Assembly: GCF_000772535.1 (NCBI RefSeq)
Contig: NZ_JSUM01000013.1
Coordinates: forward strand, 62,001-126,000
From: Chelonobacter oris
GTDB lineage: Bacteria > Pseudomonadota > Gammaproteobacteria > Enterobacterales > Pasteurellaceae
DNA: 64,000 nt
Direction of reading: 5' to 3'
Part shown: positions 49,778 through 61,124 of the stretch, piece after piece
How positions within the stretch are numbered: position 1 is the first letter of the stretch
Layout: every line of letters starts with the position of its first letter
Made by a program: the position numbers and the translations under genes
The notes under the pieces: generated by a model
Database searches by the model: none
What the model saw: the letters and a program-made list of their open reading frames with translations, nothing else
Told to the model about the DNA's origin: nothing

Positions 49778-52105
49778 ATGCAAAAAATAGTCTTACCTTT
49801 TGTTTTATCGGTTATCTCGTTAGCAGTATCTGCGGCCGGTCAGGAAGCAGAATTATTACCGGAAATTAACGTTAACTATAAGATTTCACGGTCTATGTTG
49901 TTGGAGAACAGCGCGAGTGTACTCGACGGAAAAAAACTATCCGAACAAAATTACAGTACGTTAGGCGATACGTTGAGCAAAATCAGCGGGGTACAAAGTG
50001 AATCTTTCGGACCGAATGCCGGTCGTCCGGTGATCCGCGGGCTGTCGGGGCAAAGGGTTGAAATCTTGAGCAATGATTTACCGTTGAATGATTTGGGCGC
50101 AATCAGCGGCAATTTACCGACACCGATTGAGAGTCATTTGGCTGACAGTATCGAAGTGAACAAAGGACCGGCGACGATTCTTTACGGCGGACGGGCGATC
50201 GGGGGCGTGGTGAACGTGAAGGACGGGCGTATTCCGACAGTGATTGATGAAAAGCGGTTGCAAGGCAAAATTGAAGGGCAAACCGGTGACAATGCGCAGC
50301 GTACACAAGGCTTCCGTTTGGATTTTAATAACGGCGGGCACTGGGCGGGGCATATCAGCGCGATGTCGCGCCACAGCAGCCGTACCAAAATTCCGGGCAG
50401 CAGTAAGGCCGCCGTTTGCCATGATCTCGAGGAGCTGAAAGGCGACAGTATGCTGCGTGATAAATGCCAAATCGAGATGAGCTCTTATGAAACCCGCAAT
50501 CCGGCATACTATCCTTATTTAAGCAGATTTTATCAAAAATTTGCCGAAGATTATGAGTTGGAAAGCAGTGAAAAATACACCACCCGCCCTGAGGATCGGA
50601 TGAGTTTTTTTGAAACCGTTGCCAACGATCCCAATCCTGATTATGTTGCCGGCAGTCCGCAATATATTCCGGTTTACAGTGAAGCGAAAGAGTGGGTAAA
50701 AGCCGAGAATGGTCGGATTCCAAACAGCCGTTTTAAATCAAAAAATATTACTGTCGGCGGAAGCTATATTGCCGATTGGGGATATATCGGGCTGGCTTAT
50801 GCTCACTATCAAACCAAATACGGTGTACCGGGGTTTGCCTATCGCACTTCCCATGCCGCTAACCCGCAAAATACGCTCGGTGGAGGACAAGTCGACGTAT
50901 TAAGCCAAGATCAACGTATTGATTTGCGTGCCGAGGTCAACACACCGTTGGCGCTGCTTAAAAAAATCAATTTGTCTGCAAATTATGCTAAAGCGAAAAA
51001 CACCGAGCAGGTGAATCAAATCGATTCCAGTCGTTTTCATACTAATCAACGGCAAGTGCGGTTGGAGGCGGAACATCGCTTGTGGGCGAATATCGACGGG
51101 TTGATCGGTTTTGAAATCGGTAAACGCCAAATTCGGCGGCATGGGCAAGACGCTTATTTGCCTGATGTAGACAGCAATGAAAAAAGTATCTTCGTGGTGG
51201 AATCGTTCACCCTTGATCCGTTGAAGCTGAGTGTCGGCGGCCGCTGGGGGGATATTCAACATCGGCTGGTGAAAGACTATGCCGGCAATGGCGGAGGAGC
51301 GGGAAAACGGGAAAACCGCACTTTCGATTTGTCCAACTATCATGTCAGTTTGCGCTACCAACCGCTCGACAGCTGGCATCTCAAACTGCAACGCACTTTT
51401 TCACAACGCGCGCCGGAAGTGAATGAGCTATATGCCAACAATGCTCATTATGCGTTGTTGATCGAAGAAAACGGTGATACTGACTTGCAAAAAGAAAAAT
51501 CCAACGGTTGGGAATTGAGCAGCGGTTTTGAACGCAATAACTGGACGGCAGACATGACGTGGTATCAGCTCGATTTTACCAATTATACCTATCTGGGGCA
51601 GACCGGCATTTCCCGACGGGCGACGATTGTCAAAGAGTGGCGGCAGACCCCGATTCGCTTGCAGGGCATAGAGATTGAACTGGGTTATCGTTGGAGCAGT
51701 GGTGATTTTGGTGATTGGCAGTTTAGTTTACTCGGCGACAGGGTTCGGATTAAAGCAATGGAAAAAGTGAACGGCGGTGAGTATATCAGCGGTATGCCGA
51801 CTTCACGTTACGGTGCTGCAATCGATTGGCGCTATAAAAATTGGCATGCTTCATTTTCGGCATGGCATTATTTAAAGCAGGATAAAGTAGGGGTGGATAT
51901 CAATAAAGAACTGGAATCGCCGTCATTCACCCTGCTTGATGCCGGGTTAAGCTATCAATTCAATCTGCCGCATTCGGCTATCGAATTATATTTGGTCGGT
52001 AAGAACCTGACTAACCGTGAGGCAAGGCTGCATAATTCCACGTTGCGCTATCTGGCGCCGATGGCGGGCAGGAGTGTGGCAACAGGCATTCGCTGGACAT
52101 TTTAA
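49778..52105 (+). CDS. TonB-dependent receptor, ZnuD paralogue without His-rich loop
   Basis: A 775-residue TonB-dependent outer-membrane receptor. Signal peptide residues 1-20; N-terminal ELLPEINV as TonB box; plug motifs GRPVIRGLSGQRVEILSND and ADSIEVNKGPATILYGG; C-terminal strand ending RSVATGIRWTF. It resembles the preceding receptor in plug and barrel but lacks its His/Cys-rich loop. In that place it has a long acidic and Tyr-rich insertion with two Cys (about residues 215-235). The ligand is therefore probably not free zinc; another metal chelate or a host protein is possible. Its promoter copies that of the ZnuD-like gene. Confidence 0.83.
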   Translation: MQKIVLPFVLSVISLAVSAAGQEAELLPEINVNYKISRSMLLENSASVLDGKKLSEQNYSTLGDTLSKISGVQSESFGPNAGRPVIRGLSGQRVEILSNDLPLNDLGAISGNLPTPIESHLADSIEVNKGPATILYGGRAIGGVVNVKDGRIPTVIDEKRLQGKIEGQTGDNAQRTQGFRLDFNNGGHWAGHISAMSRHSSRTKIPGSSKAAVCHDLEELKGDSMLRDKCQIEMSSYETRNPAYYPYLSRFYQKFAEDYELESSEKYTTRPEDRMSFFETVANDPNPDYVAGSPQYIPVYSEAKEWVKAENGRIPNSRFKSKNITVGGSYIADWGYIGLAYAHYQTKYGVPGFAYRTSHAANPQNTLGGGQVDVLSQDQRIDLRAEVNTPLALLKKINLSANYAKAKNTEQVNQIDSSRFHTNQRQVRLEAEHRLWANIDGLIGFEIGKRQIRRHGQDAYLPDVDSNEKSIFVVESFTLDPLKLSVGGRWGDIQHRLVKDYAGNGGGAGKRENRTFDLSNYHVSLRYQPLDSWHLKLQRTFSQRAPEVNELYANNAHYALLIEENGDTDLQKEKSNGWELSSGFERNNWTADMTWYQLDFTNYTYLGQTGISRRATIVKEWRQTPIRLQGIEIELGYRWSSGDFGDWQFSLLGDRVRIKAMEKVNGGEYISGMPTSRYGAAIDWRYKNWHASFSAWHYLKQDKVGVDINKELESPSFTLLDAGLSYQFNLPHSAIELYLVGKNLTNREARLHNSTLRYLAPMAGRSVATGIRWTF

Positions 52106-52130
52106 ACCGCACTTTTGGTATCATATGTAG

Positions 52131-52158
52131 AAAAACGGCTCCGAATCGAGCCGTTTTT
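52131..52158. terminator. Bidirectional terminator
   Basis: AAAAACGGCTC and GAGCCGTTTTT around a six-base loop, between the convergent receptor and OMP genes. Confidence 0.85.
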
Positions 52159-52181
52159 GTTAATGATTGAAATAAGGCTTA

Positions 52182-52742
52182 TTAGAAGCGGTAAGATGCC
52201 AAGAAAGAGAAAACATTGGATTTTGCACTCTCTTCGGAATCTTTTGAATGTTGGCGCGTATATTCCACGCCCAATTCGACGTTTTGTGAAAGCGCATATT
52301 TAGCACCCAAGCCGTAGCCGAATCCTTTGATTGTAAATGATCCGCGGTTATCCCACTTTGCCTTACCATAGTCGTAATTGACTTTGACATAAGGCAACAG
52401 GTTCGGCAGTACTCGGTAACCCTGAGCATAACCGATGCTGAAGTTGCGTTTTGTTTTCAGGCGGTTACCGTTATCGTCGGCAATTTTGCCGCTTTTGCCG
52501 AGCTGGATACCGGCTTGTGCCAAACCGACAAAATCATTACCGAAATCAAAACCGTAATCACCAATTAATTCAACCGATGAGAAACGTTTGGCATCACCGC
52601 TAACATCGCTGTTTTTAAATTTCTCAGTATTGACTTGCAACCCGACAGACGGCCCGACAAAGGTTTGTCCGGCTGGGGCGGCAACGGCGCCGGCAGAAAT
52701 GGTGCCGACAATCATAGCGGTTAAAGCAAGTGCTTTTTTCAT
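52182..52742 (-). CDS. Small outer-membrane beta-barrel protein
   Basis: A 186-residue exported protein with signal peptide (ending GAVAAPAG) and alternating amphipathic strands ending FSFLASYRF, a typical eight-stranded OmpX/opacity-like barrel. Family-level call only (OMP_b-brl type). The ATG at 52742 has GGAG seven bases upstream. Convergent with the second TonB receptor; divergent from afuA. Role could be adhesion or stability; nothing specific is visible. Confidence 0.78.
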   Translation of the reverse strand: MKKALALTAMIVGTISAGAVAAPAGQTFVGPSVGLQVNTEKFKNSDVSGDAKRFSSVELIGDYGFDFGNDFVGLAQAGIQLGKSGKIADDNGNRLKTKRNFSIGYAQGYRVLPNLLPYVKVNYDYGKAKWDNRGSFTIKGFGYGLGAKYALSQNVELGVEYTRQHSKDSEESAKSNVFSFLASYRF

Positions 52743-52864
52743 AATCAACTCCTAAAGGTAAAATACTCCAAATGAGCAATTAATTTTATCTCCAAAAGAA
52801 GAAAGGCAAATGTTAATTGGCGCAAGCAATTTAAACTCAGAATAGCGCAAGCCGGATAGCTATT

Positions 52865-52880
52865 TGTGAATTCGTTCACA
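52865..52880. promoter_or_regulatory. Perfect CRP site upstream of afuABC
   Basis: TGTGA-ATTCGT-TCACA matches the CRP consensus core exactly, 112 bases before the afuA start in the gap shared with the OMP gene. Confidence 0.7.
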
Positions 52881-52991
52881 TAATTTTCGTTTTCGTTGAT
52901 GTAATATGCATTAATCACGTTATGATGTTTTTTATAGAACGGAATAACATCAACTATTTTTCTGTTGCTATAGGGATAAAAGGATTCGATG

Positions 52992-54029
52992 ATGAAATTT
53001 AATAAACTTTCTGCTTTGGTCTCTACCGCACTTTTAAGCGGTACATTATTAATCTCTAACGCCAATGCGGCGGGACGCTTGGTGGTTTATTGCAGTGCGA
53101 CCAATATCATGTGCGAAACCGCCGTGCAGGAATTCGGCGCGAAATATGACGTGAAAACGTCCTTTATTCGCAATGGTTCAGGCAGCACGTTTGCCAAAAT
53201 TGAGGCGGAAAAAGGCAATCCGCAAGCAGACGTTTGGTACGGCGGCACACTGGATCCGCAGTCTCAAGCCGCTGAAATGGGGCTTTTAGAGGCTTATCGT
53301 TCGCCGAATGTTGAGCAAATTATTGAGAAATTCCGAGATCCGGCAAAAGTGAAAGGCAATTACACCTCCGCCATTTATATGGGCATTTTAGGTTTCGGGG
53401 TGAACACGGAGCGTTTGAAAAAATTAGGGATCAACGATGTGCCGAAATGTTGGGCGGATTTGACCGATCCGCGCTTGAAAGGCGAAATCCAAATTGCCGA
53501 TCCGCAAAGCTCCGGTACGGCTTATAGTGCGATTGCCACTTTTGTGCAGCTTTGGGGCGAAGATAAGGCGTTTGATTATTTCAGAAATTTACACGGCAAT
53601 ATTTCACAATATACGAAATCCGGCGTAACCCCCTCGCAAAATACGGCACGTGGAGAGGCGACCGTCGGCATCGGATTCTTGCATGATTATGCTTTAACGA
53701 AAGAAAAAGGAGCGCCGGTCGAGCTTATCGTGCCATGTGAAGGATCCGGTTATGAATTGGGCGGCGTCAGCATTATTAAAGGCGCACGCAATCCGGATAA
53801 CGCTAAATTATTTGTCGATTGGGCGTTGTCGAAAGAGGGGCAAGAGTTGGCATGGAAAAAAGGCGCCTCTTTCCAAACCTTGACGAATATGACCGCAGAG
53901 CAATCGCCAACGGCATTTGATCCCGCTAAGCTCACACTGATTAATTACGATTTTGAAAAATACGGTTCTGCCGACGAAAGAAAACGTTTAATCACCAAAT
54001 GGGTCAATGATGTTAAGTTAGCCAAATAA
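52992..54029 (+). CDS. afuA: Periplasmic substrate-binding protein AfuA
   Basis: A 345-residue periplasmic binding protein. Signal peptide to about 26 (NANA). Mature start AGRLVVYCSATNIMCETAV is that of AfuA. AfuA was named for ferric uptake, but work in Actinobacillus and Citrobacter showed that it binds phosphorylated sugars such as glucose-6-phosphate and fructose-6-phosphate. The usual FbpA iron-binding Tyr pair is not evident. An ATG three bases earlier is also possible. First gene of afuABC behind a perfect CRP site, which fits carbon rather than iron control. Confidence 0.87.
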   Translation: MKFNKLSALVSTALLSGTLLISNANAAGRLVVYCSATNIMCETAVQEFGAKYDVKTSFIRNGSGSTFAKIEAEKGNPQADVWYGGTLDPQSQAAEMGLLEAYRSPNVEQIIEKFRDPAKVKGNYTSAIYMGILGFGVNTERLKKLGINDVPKCWADLTDPRLKGEIQIADPQSSGTAYSAIATFVQLWGEDKAFDYFRNLHGNISQYTKSGVTPSQNTARGEATVGIGFLHDYALTKEKGAPVELIVPCEGSGYELGGVSIIKGARNPDNAKLFVDWALSKEGQELAWKKGASFQTLTNMTAEQSPTAFDPAKLTLINYDFEKYGSADERKRLITKWVNDVKLAK

Positions 54030-54099
54030 TCGATGTTATCTCGGGAATACTGCGCTTGGACATAAAAAGTATTCCCTTTTTTTATTTTTGCGAGGTCAT

Positions 54100-56157
54100 A
54101 TGAATTCCGCCAGACAGCCGATGCTCCAAAGCGCTTGGTTTTGGGTTATCTTGGCATTAGCCGCTTTTTTGATTTTACCCTCTAAGGCCCTGGATTACGG
54201 CATTTTTGATGCGACAGCCGATGAAATCCTGCAAGCGATGGGGTGGGCTTCCATCAATATCAGTTGGCTGTGGTTTGCACCGTTATTAGGCTTTTGGTTT
54301 ATCCCAAAATTAAAACAATCCGCCGCACGGCAGGCGAAAAATGAACTTTTTCTCATTGTATTTACCGCACTTTTCACCTTTATCAGTGCGATGGTTTACA
54401 AGGTCAGTCTGGGGTATTCCGTCATTGTTTTGATCGCTTGTTTAACCGGATTGGCGACGATCTCGTTGGCAAAGTTAAAAATCATGCAAGGCGATCGCTT
54501 TATTATTGCAGCGCTGATCAGTATCGTGTTACTGATTTTCTTTTTTATTGTCTATCCGACGGCAGCGATCTTCATCTCAATGTTTTATGACGGTGATACG
54601 TTTGCGCCACAGCAAGTTGTCGCAATTTTAAGCCAATCTTACATCATTCGGGTTATCGGCAATTCGTTGTTTCTTTCTGCGTTTGTCGGGCTTTTTTCCA
54701 CAATATTCGGCTTGGCTTTCGCCCTTTATACCACACGAATTGCGCGCCGAACCGCATTTATCGGTAAAATATTCTCCATTTTGCCGATTGTAACGCCGCC
54801 GTTTGTTGTCGGATTGGGTGTCACCCTCATGTTAGGGCGCTCAGGTTATGTGACCGAATTTCTCGACCGTTATTTAGGCTTCACCAATCATAATTGGCTA
54901 TACGGTTTTAACGGCATCGCAATTGCCCAGATTTTAGCGTTTGCGCCGATTTCTTTTATGATTCTGGACGGTGCGCTGAAATCCATTCACCCGTCGATCG
55001 AAGAAGCGTCTTATACTCTGCGGGCAAACCGTTATCAAACGTTTTACAATATTATTTTTCCGTTATTACGCCCGGCACTGGCAAATTCCTTTTTGATTGT
55101 TTTTATCCAATCGCTGGCAGACTTCAGCAACCCGTTGGTATTGGGCGGCAGCTTTGATGTGATCGCCACGCAAATTTATTTTTATATCGCCGGATCACAA
55201 TTGGATTATGCCTCTGCCAGTACATTGGGTTCAATGCTGTTAATTTTCTCTTTGGCGGTATTTATTATTCAGTATCTGTGGATCGGCAACCGCTCTTATG
55301 TGACGGTATCGGGAAAATCCTATCGCGGCGATGTACAGGAACTGCCGACTATGCTGCGTTATCTGATCATCACGCTGCTTGCTTTCTGGGTTGTGTTTAA
55401 TTTGGTGTTATACGGCAGTATTTTCTATGGCAGCTTTACGGTCAACTGGGGCGTTGACTACAGTTTAACCCTTCAAAACTATGCCATGATGTTTGGGCAG
55501 GGATTCCGTGAAGGGGCCTGGCCGTCGTTAATCAATACGCTGATTTATGCCGGCATTGCGGCACCGTTGACCGCACTTTTCGGGCTGTTAATCGCCTATA
55601 TTGTGGTGCGCAAAGATTTTCAAGGCAAAAAAACGTTAGAGTTCATGACCATGTTGTGCTTCGCCGTTCCCGGAACCGTTGCCGGGGTCTCTTATATTTT
55701 AGCCTTTAACGATGCGCCGATGTACATCACCGGCACCGGAATTATTATCATTATTTCGATGGTGATGCGTGATTTGCCGATCGGTATGCGAGCGGCAATT
55801 GCAGGGCTTGGGCAACTGGATAAATCCCTTGATGAAGCCTCACTGTCGTTAAAAGCCGGTTCGTTGAAAACCATTTGGTTTATCGTCTTTCCGCTGTTGA
55901 AACCGGCGTTGCTTTCCGCCTTGGTAACCAGTTTTGTGCGGGCAATGACGACCGTCAGCGCCATTATTTTCTTGGTGACGGCGGATACCCGTGTTGCCAC
56001 CGCTTATATCTTAAACCGTGTAGAAGACGGCGAATACGGCGTTGCAATTGCTTACGGCTCGGTATTAATCGTGGTGATGATGACCATTATTCTGCTTTTT
56101 GATTGGATTGTCGGCGATACCCGCATTTCCCGTTCTAAAGCGAAAAAAATGAATTGA
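54100..56157 (+). CDS. afuB: ABC transporter fused permease AfuB
   Basis: A 685-residue inner-membrane permease with two binding-protein-dependent transport domains in one chain. EAA-like loops are at EEASYTLRANRYQTFYNIIFPLLRP-type positions in the first half and DEASLSLKAGSLKTIWFIVFPLLKP-type positions in the second. The length equals AfuB and is well above FbpB/HitB (about 506), supporting the Afu call. ATG at 54100 follows GAGG. Confidence 0.88.
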   Translation: MNSARQPMLQSAWFWVILALAAFLILPSKALDYGIFDATADEILQAMGWASINISWLWFAPLLGFWFIPKLKQSAARQAKNELFLIVFTALFTFISAMVYKVSLGYSVIVLIACLTGLATISLAKLKIMQGDRFIIAALISIVLLIFFFIVYPTAAIFISMFYDGDTFAPQQVVAILSQSYIIRVIGNSLFLSAFVGLFSTIFGLAFALYTTRIARRTAFIGKIFSILPIVTPPFVVGLGVTLMLGRSGYVTEFLDRYLGFTNHNWLYGFNGIAIAQILAFAPISFMILDGALKSIHPSIEEASYTLRANRYQTFYNIIFPLLRPALANSFLIVFIQSLADFSNPLVLGGSFDVIATQIYFYIAGSQLDYASASTLGSMLLIFSLAVFIIQYLWIGNRSYVTVSGKSYRGDVQELPTMLRYLIITLLAFWVVFNLVLYGSIFYGSFTVNWGVDYSLTLQNYAMMFGQGFREGAWPSLINTLIYAGIAAPLTALFGLLIAYIVVRKDFQGKKTLEFMTMLCFAVPGTVAGVSYILAFNDAPMYITGTGIIIIISMVMRDLPIGMRAAIAGLGQLDKSLDEASLSLKAGSLKTIWFIVFPLLKPALLSALVTSFVRAMTTVSAIIFLVTADTRVATAYILNRVEDGEYGVAIAYGSVLIVVMMTIILLFDWIVGDTRISRSKAKKMN

Positions 56158-56174
56158 GATGAGAATAAAATAAT

Positions 56175-57230
56175 ATGAACAGTCAAAACCAAGATTTTTT
56201 AGTCTTAAAAAATATTAATAAAACCTTTGGGAAATCGGTCGTTATCGATAATTTGGATTTAACCATCAAACGCGGCAATATGGTGACGTTACTTGGGCCG
56301 TCCGGCTGCGGTAAAACCACCGTCTTACGCTTGGTTGCCGGCTTGGAAAACCCAACATCAGGGCAGGTTTTTATTGACGGCGAAGATGTTACCAAATCTT
56401 CGATTCAACATCGGGATATCTGCATTGTCTTCCAGTCTTACGCGCTCTTTCCGCATATGTCGATTGGTGATAATGTCGGTTACGGGCTAAGAATGCAGGG
56501 CATCGACAAAACCGAGCGGCTGCAACGCATAAAAGAAGCGTTGCAACTGGTTGATTTAGCCGGCTTTGAAGATCGTTTTGTCGATCAAATTTCCGGAGGG
56601 CAACAGCAACGTGTTGCCTTGGCACGTGCGTTGATCTTGAAACCTAAAGTATTATTATTCGATGAACCGCTGAGTAATCTGGATGCCAACTTACGTCGCA
56701 GTATGCGGGAAAAAATTCGGGAATTACAACAACGTTTGGGGATCACCTCCCTTTATGTGACCCACGATCAATCGGAAGCGTTTGCCGTTTCCGATGAGGT
56801 TATTGTGATGCATAAAGGCAAAATTATGCAAAAAGCCCCGGCAAAAGATCTTTATCTTCGCCCTAATTCCCTCTTTCTGGCGAATTTCATGGGGGAATCC
56901 AGTATTTTTGACGGCACAATCCGAGAGGGATGCGTCATCGTTAACGGCTATCAATTCAGCTTATCGGATATTCGGCAATTCAATTTACCTGACGATGATT
57001 GTTTGGTCGGCGTCCGTCCTGAAGCCGTTTCACTGTTGCATAAAGGCGACACGGCACAACGCTGTGAGATTAAAAGTGCGGTTTACATGGGCAACCACTG
57101 GGAAATTGTCGCCCTATGGGCAGGCAAAGAATTGTTGATTAATTCAAATCCGGAAAATTTTGATCCGAACCAACGTGAAGCATATGTTCATTTTTCTGCA
57201 AGAGGCGTTTTTTTATTGCCGAAAGAATAG
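56175..57230 (+). CDS. afuC: ABC transporter ATPase AfuC
   Basis: A 351-residue ABC ATPase: Walker [10 protein letters not shown] (about 37-45), signature SGGQQQR (about 139-145), Walker [12 protein letters not shown], His switch VTHDQSEA, then a TOBE-type regulatory domain. It powers AfuAB import. Third gene of the operon, 17 bases after afuB; terminator at 57283-57307. Confidence 0.9.
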   Translation: MNSQNQDFLVLKNINKTFGKSVVIDNLDLTIKRGNMVTLLGPSGCGKTTVLRLVAGLENPTSGQVFIDGEDVTKSSIQHRDICIVFQSYALFPHMSIGDNVGYGLRMQGIDKTERLQRIKEALQLVDLAGFEDRFVDQISGGQQQRVALARALILKPKVLLFDEPLSNLDANLRRSMREKIRELQQRLGITSLYVTHDQSEAFAVSDEVIVMHKGKIMQKAPAKDLYLRPNSLFLANFMGESSIFDGTIREGCVIVNGYQFSLSDIRQFNLPDDDCLVGVRPEAVSLLHKGDTAQRCEIKSAVYMGNHWEIVALWAGKELLINSNPENFDPNQREAYVHFSARGVFLLPKE

Positions 57231-57282
57231 CGGAATTTGAATAGGCGGTTTTCGTTTAGAAATTGCATCGTGGGTAAATTAA

Positions 57283-57307
57283 AAAACGGCTCGATTTCGA
57301 GCCGTTT
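57283..57307. terminator. Bidirectional terminator between afuC and catalase
   Basis: AAAACGGCTCG and its complement CGAGCCGTTTT pair with a short loop and flanking A/T runs between convergent genes. Confidence 0.85.
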
Positions 57308-57328
57308 TGCTGAACCGTAATCTTCTGA

Positions 57329-58789
57329 TTACAGCCCTAATGCTTTTTTCACGCCTTCACCGTATTGCGGATCGCATTTGAAACAGTTGTCGATATGGCG
57401 CTGTTTGATGAAATCCGGTGCGTCGCCCATCGCACGTGCGGTGTTGTCGAACAGTACTTGTTTTTGCTCTGCACTCATCAACTGGAACAATGCGCGCGGT
57501 TGGCTGAAATAGTCGCTATCGTCTTCACGGTAGTCCCAGAAATCGGCATCACCGGTGATTTTCAATGGCGGCTCTTTGTATTGCGGCTGTTCTTGCCAGT
57601 AACCGAAGCTATTCGGCTCATAGTGCGGTGCGCCGCCGTAGTTGGCATCGACACGGCCTTGACCGTCACGGTGGTTACTGTGTACCGGACAACGCGGTTT
57701 ATTGACCGGAATTTGGCTGAAGTTCACGCCTAAACGGTAGCGCTGCGCATCCGCATAGTTGAATAAACGGGCTTGCAACATGCGATCCGGAGAAACGCTG
57801 ATTCCCGGCACCAGATTGCTCGGTGCAAAAGCGGATTGCTCTACATCCAGGAAGAAGTTTTCCGGATTACGGTTCAATTCGAATTCGCCCACTTCGATCA
57901 GCGGATAATCACCTTTCGGCCAAACTTTCGTTAAATCAAACGGATGGTATGATACTTTTTCCGCATCGGCTTCCGGCATAATTTGCACAAACATGGTCCA
58001 TTTCGGGAAATCACCGCGCTCAATCGCATCATATAAATCTTTTTGATGGCTTTCACGATCTTTACCGACAATCGATTCTGCTTCGGCATCCGTCAGGTTT
58101 TTGATCCCTTGCTGTGTTCTGAAATGGAATTTTACCCAGAAACGTTCGTTATCGCTGTTGATAAAGCTGTAAGTGTGTGAGCCGAAACCGTGCATATGGC
58201 GGTAACTGGCGGGAATGCCGCGATCACTCATAACGATGGTGACTTGGTGGAATGCTTCCGGTAATAACGTCCAGAAATCCCAGTTGTTGGTTGCTGAACG
58301 CATATTGGTACGCGGATCGCGTTTAACCGCTTTGTTCAAATCCGGGAATTTACGCGGATCACGTAAGAAAAAGACCGGCGTGTTATTGCCGACCATATCC
58401 CAGTTGCCTTCTTCGGTGTAGAATTTCAAGGCGAAACCGCGAATATCACGTTCGGCATCTGCCGCTCCACGCTCACCGGCTACGGTAGTGAAACGGGCGA
58501 ACATTTCGGTTTTTTTGCCGATTTCGCTGAAAATTTTAGCACGGGTATATTGTGTGATGTCGTGGGTAACGGTAAACGTGCCGAATGCACCGGAGCCTTT
58601 GGCGTGCATACGGCGCTCTGGAATGACTTCACGCACGAAGTTGGCCAGTTTTTCGTTCAACCACAAATCTTGTGCCAACAACGGACCGCGCGGACCGGCA
58701 GTCATACTGTTTTGGTTATCGACAACCGGCGCACCGCCATTGGTCGTTAAATGGCTATAAGGGCATTTTGCTTTTTCTTCTTGACTCAT
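57329..58789 (-). CDS. hktE: Monofunctional haem catalase (HktE/KatA type)
   Basis: A 486-residue small-subunit catalase decomposing hydrogen peroxide. The distal catalytic His is in [15 protein letters not shown] (about 52-66), and Asn in the NNTPVFF stretch. The proximal haem Tyr is in [14 protein letters not shown] (about 334-347). Length matches Haemophilus HktE. The start at 58789 has AAGG nine bases upstream; an ATG at 58798 abuts the same site and is less likely. Monocistronic. In Haemophilus it is induced by oxidative stress; no OxyR site was identified here. Confidence 0.93.
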   Translation of the reverse strand: MSQEEKAKCPYSHLTTNGGAPVVDNQNSMTAGPRGPLLAQDLWLNEKLANFVREVIPERRMHAKGSGAFGTFTVTHDITQYTRAKIFSEIGKKTEMFARFTTVAGERGAADAERDIRGFALKFYTEEGNWDMVGNNTPVFFLRDPRKFPDLNKAVKRDPRTNMRSATNNWDFWTLLPEAFHQVTIVMSDRGIPASYRHMHGFGSHTYSFINSDNERFWVKFHFRTQQGIKNLTDAEAESIVGKDRESHQKDLYDAIERGDFPKWTMFVQIMPEADAEKVSYHPFDLTKVWPKGDYPLIEVGEFELNRNPENFFLDVEQSAFAPSNLVPGISVSPDRMLQARLFNYADAQRYRLGVNFSQIPVNKPRCPVHSNHRDGQGRVDANYGGAPHYEPNSFGYWQEQPQYKEPPLKITGDADFWDYREDDSDYFSQPRALFQLMSAEQKQVLFDNTARAMGDAPDFIKQRHIDNCFKCDPQYGEGVKKALGL

Positions 58790-58999
58790 ATAATTCATCC
58801 TTTTAGTAAAAGTTAGGGTCTGACATCAGGGTACGACTTAGCCTTAATAACAGGCGATTGCGGTTATATTAACAAGAACGGGAAAAATTATCTTATATGG
58901 ATTTGATAGCGTATGGCTATTATTTGATTTAAATCAATTTGTAAAAGCAATAACAAAAATACCTTTTTTTAAAGTATCAGCAGATTGTTTTAAAAGTGC

Positions 59000-59031
59000 A
59001 AGTGCGGTTTCAGTATCGACAAACCGCACTT
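59000..59031. terminator. Inverted pair of Haemophilus uptake signals
   Basis: AAGTGCGGTTT (59000-59010) and AAACCGCACTT (59021-59031) form a hairpin just after the DUF2251-like gene, the usual way Pasteurellaceae use the signal as a terminator. Confidence 0.8.
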
Positions 59032-59035
59032 TTAT

Positions 59036-59440
59036 TTATGCCAGCCACTGTTTGACCAGCTCATCATCGATCACTTTACGCGACCACATACTGCCGAACT
59101 CCGGCTCAGGAAATTTGCTGTGGTTATAAGCGATCATCTTCACAAAATCAAATGCGGCATGTGGATAATCGTTAATCAACAGCAATGCGAAATTTCCGTC
59201 CTCCGACCAACAGATCTGTAATTTACGTGCTATTTCTTTTTCACTGACCGCACTTGTATTATAAATATGCAGCGAATCGACAATCGGCATCTGCTGCTGA
59301 CGAGTATCCAGCGCATAAAAATAGCCGGTTTCGCCGTCGTCTTCAAAGATAACCGACAGATAGTCGTGTTTGGCGGAAGCCGTGCCGACTTGTTTTTCCT
59401 GCCCGATAAACAGTTGATCTTCTAACGTTAAATAAAACAT
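59036..59440 (-). CDS. DUF2251-like conserved protein
   Basis: A 134-residue soluble acidic protein, tentatively the DUF2251 family on the basis of the YLSVIFEDDGETGYFYALD segment and the C-terminal SMWSRKVIDDELVKQWL. Function unknown. It has no signal peptide or membrane segment. Located upstream of eno with an independent terminator between (59468-59497 belongs to eno). An ACCGCACTT signal lies within the gene. Confidence 0.6.
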   Translation of the reverse strand: MFYLTLEDQLFIGQEKQVGTASAKHDYLSVIFEDDGETGYFYALDTRQQQMPIVDSLHIYNTSAVSEKEIARKLQICWSEDGNFALLLINDYPHAAFDFVKMIAYNHSKFPEPEFGSMWSRKVIDDELVKQWLA

Positions 59441-59467
59441 GGGGGCTCCATCTGGTTGCGAATAAAA

Positions 59468-59497
59468 AAGGTTGTTTGAATCGCTTCAAACAACCTT
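59468..59497 (-). terminator. Terminator after eno
   Basis: AAGGTTGTTTGAA pairs with TTCAAACAACCTT around a four-base loop, followed by a T run on the minus strand. Confidence 0.87.
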
Positions 59498-59521
59498 CCG
59501 TTCATGTCGTTAAGACAAGAA

Positions 59522-61124
<1,603 letters not shown>

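Noticed and set aside
52745-53065. A 106-codon minus-strand frame upstream of the OMP gene
   Set aside because: It runs antisense into the afuA signal peptide and covers the CRP site; no domain seen.
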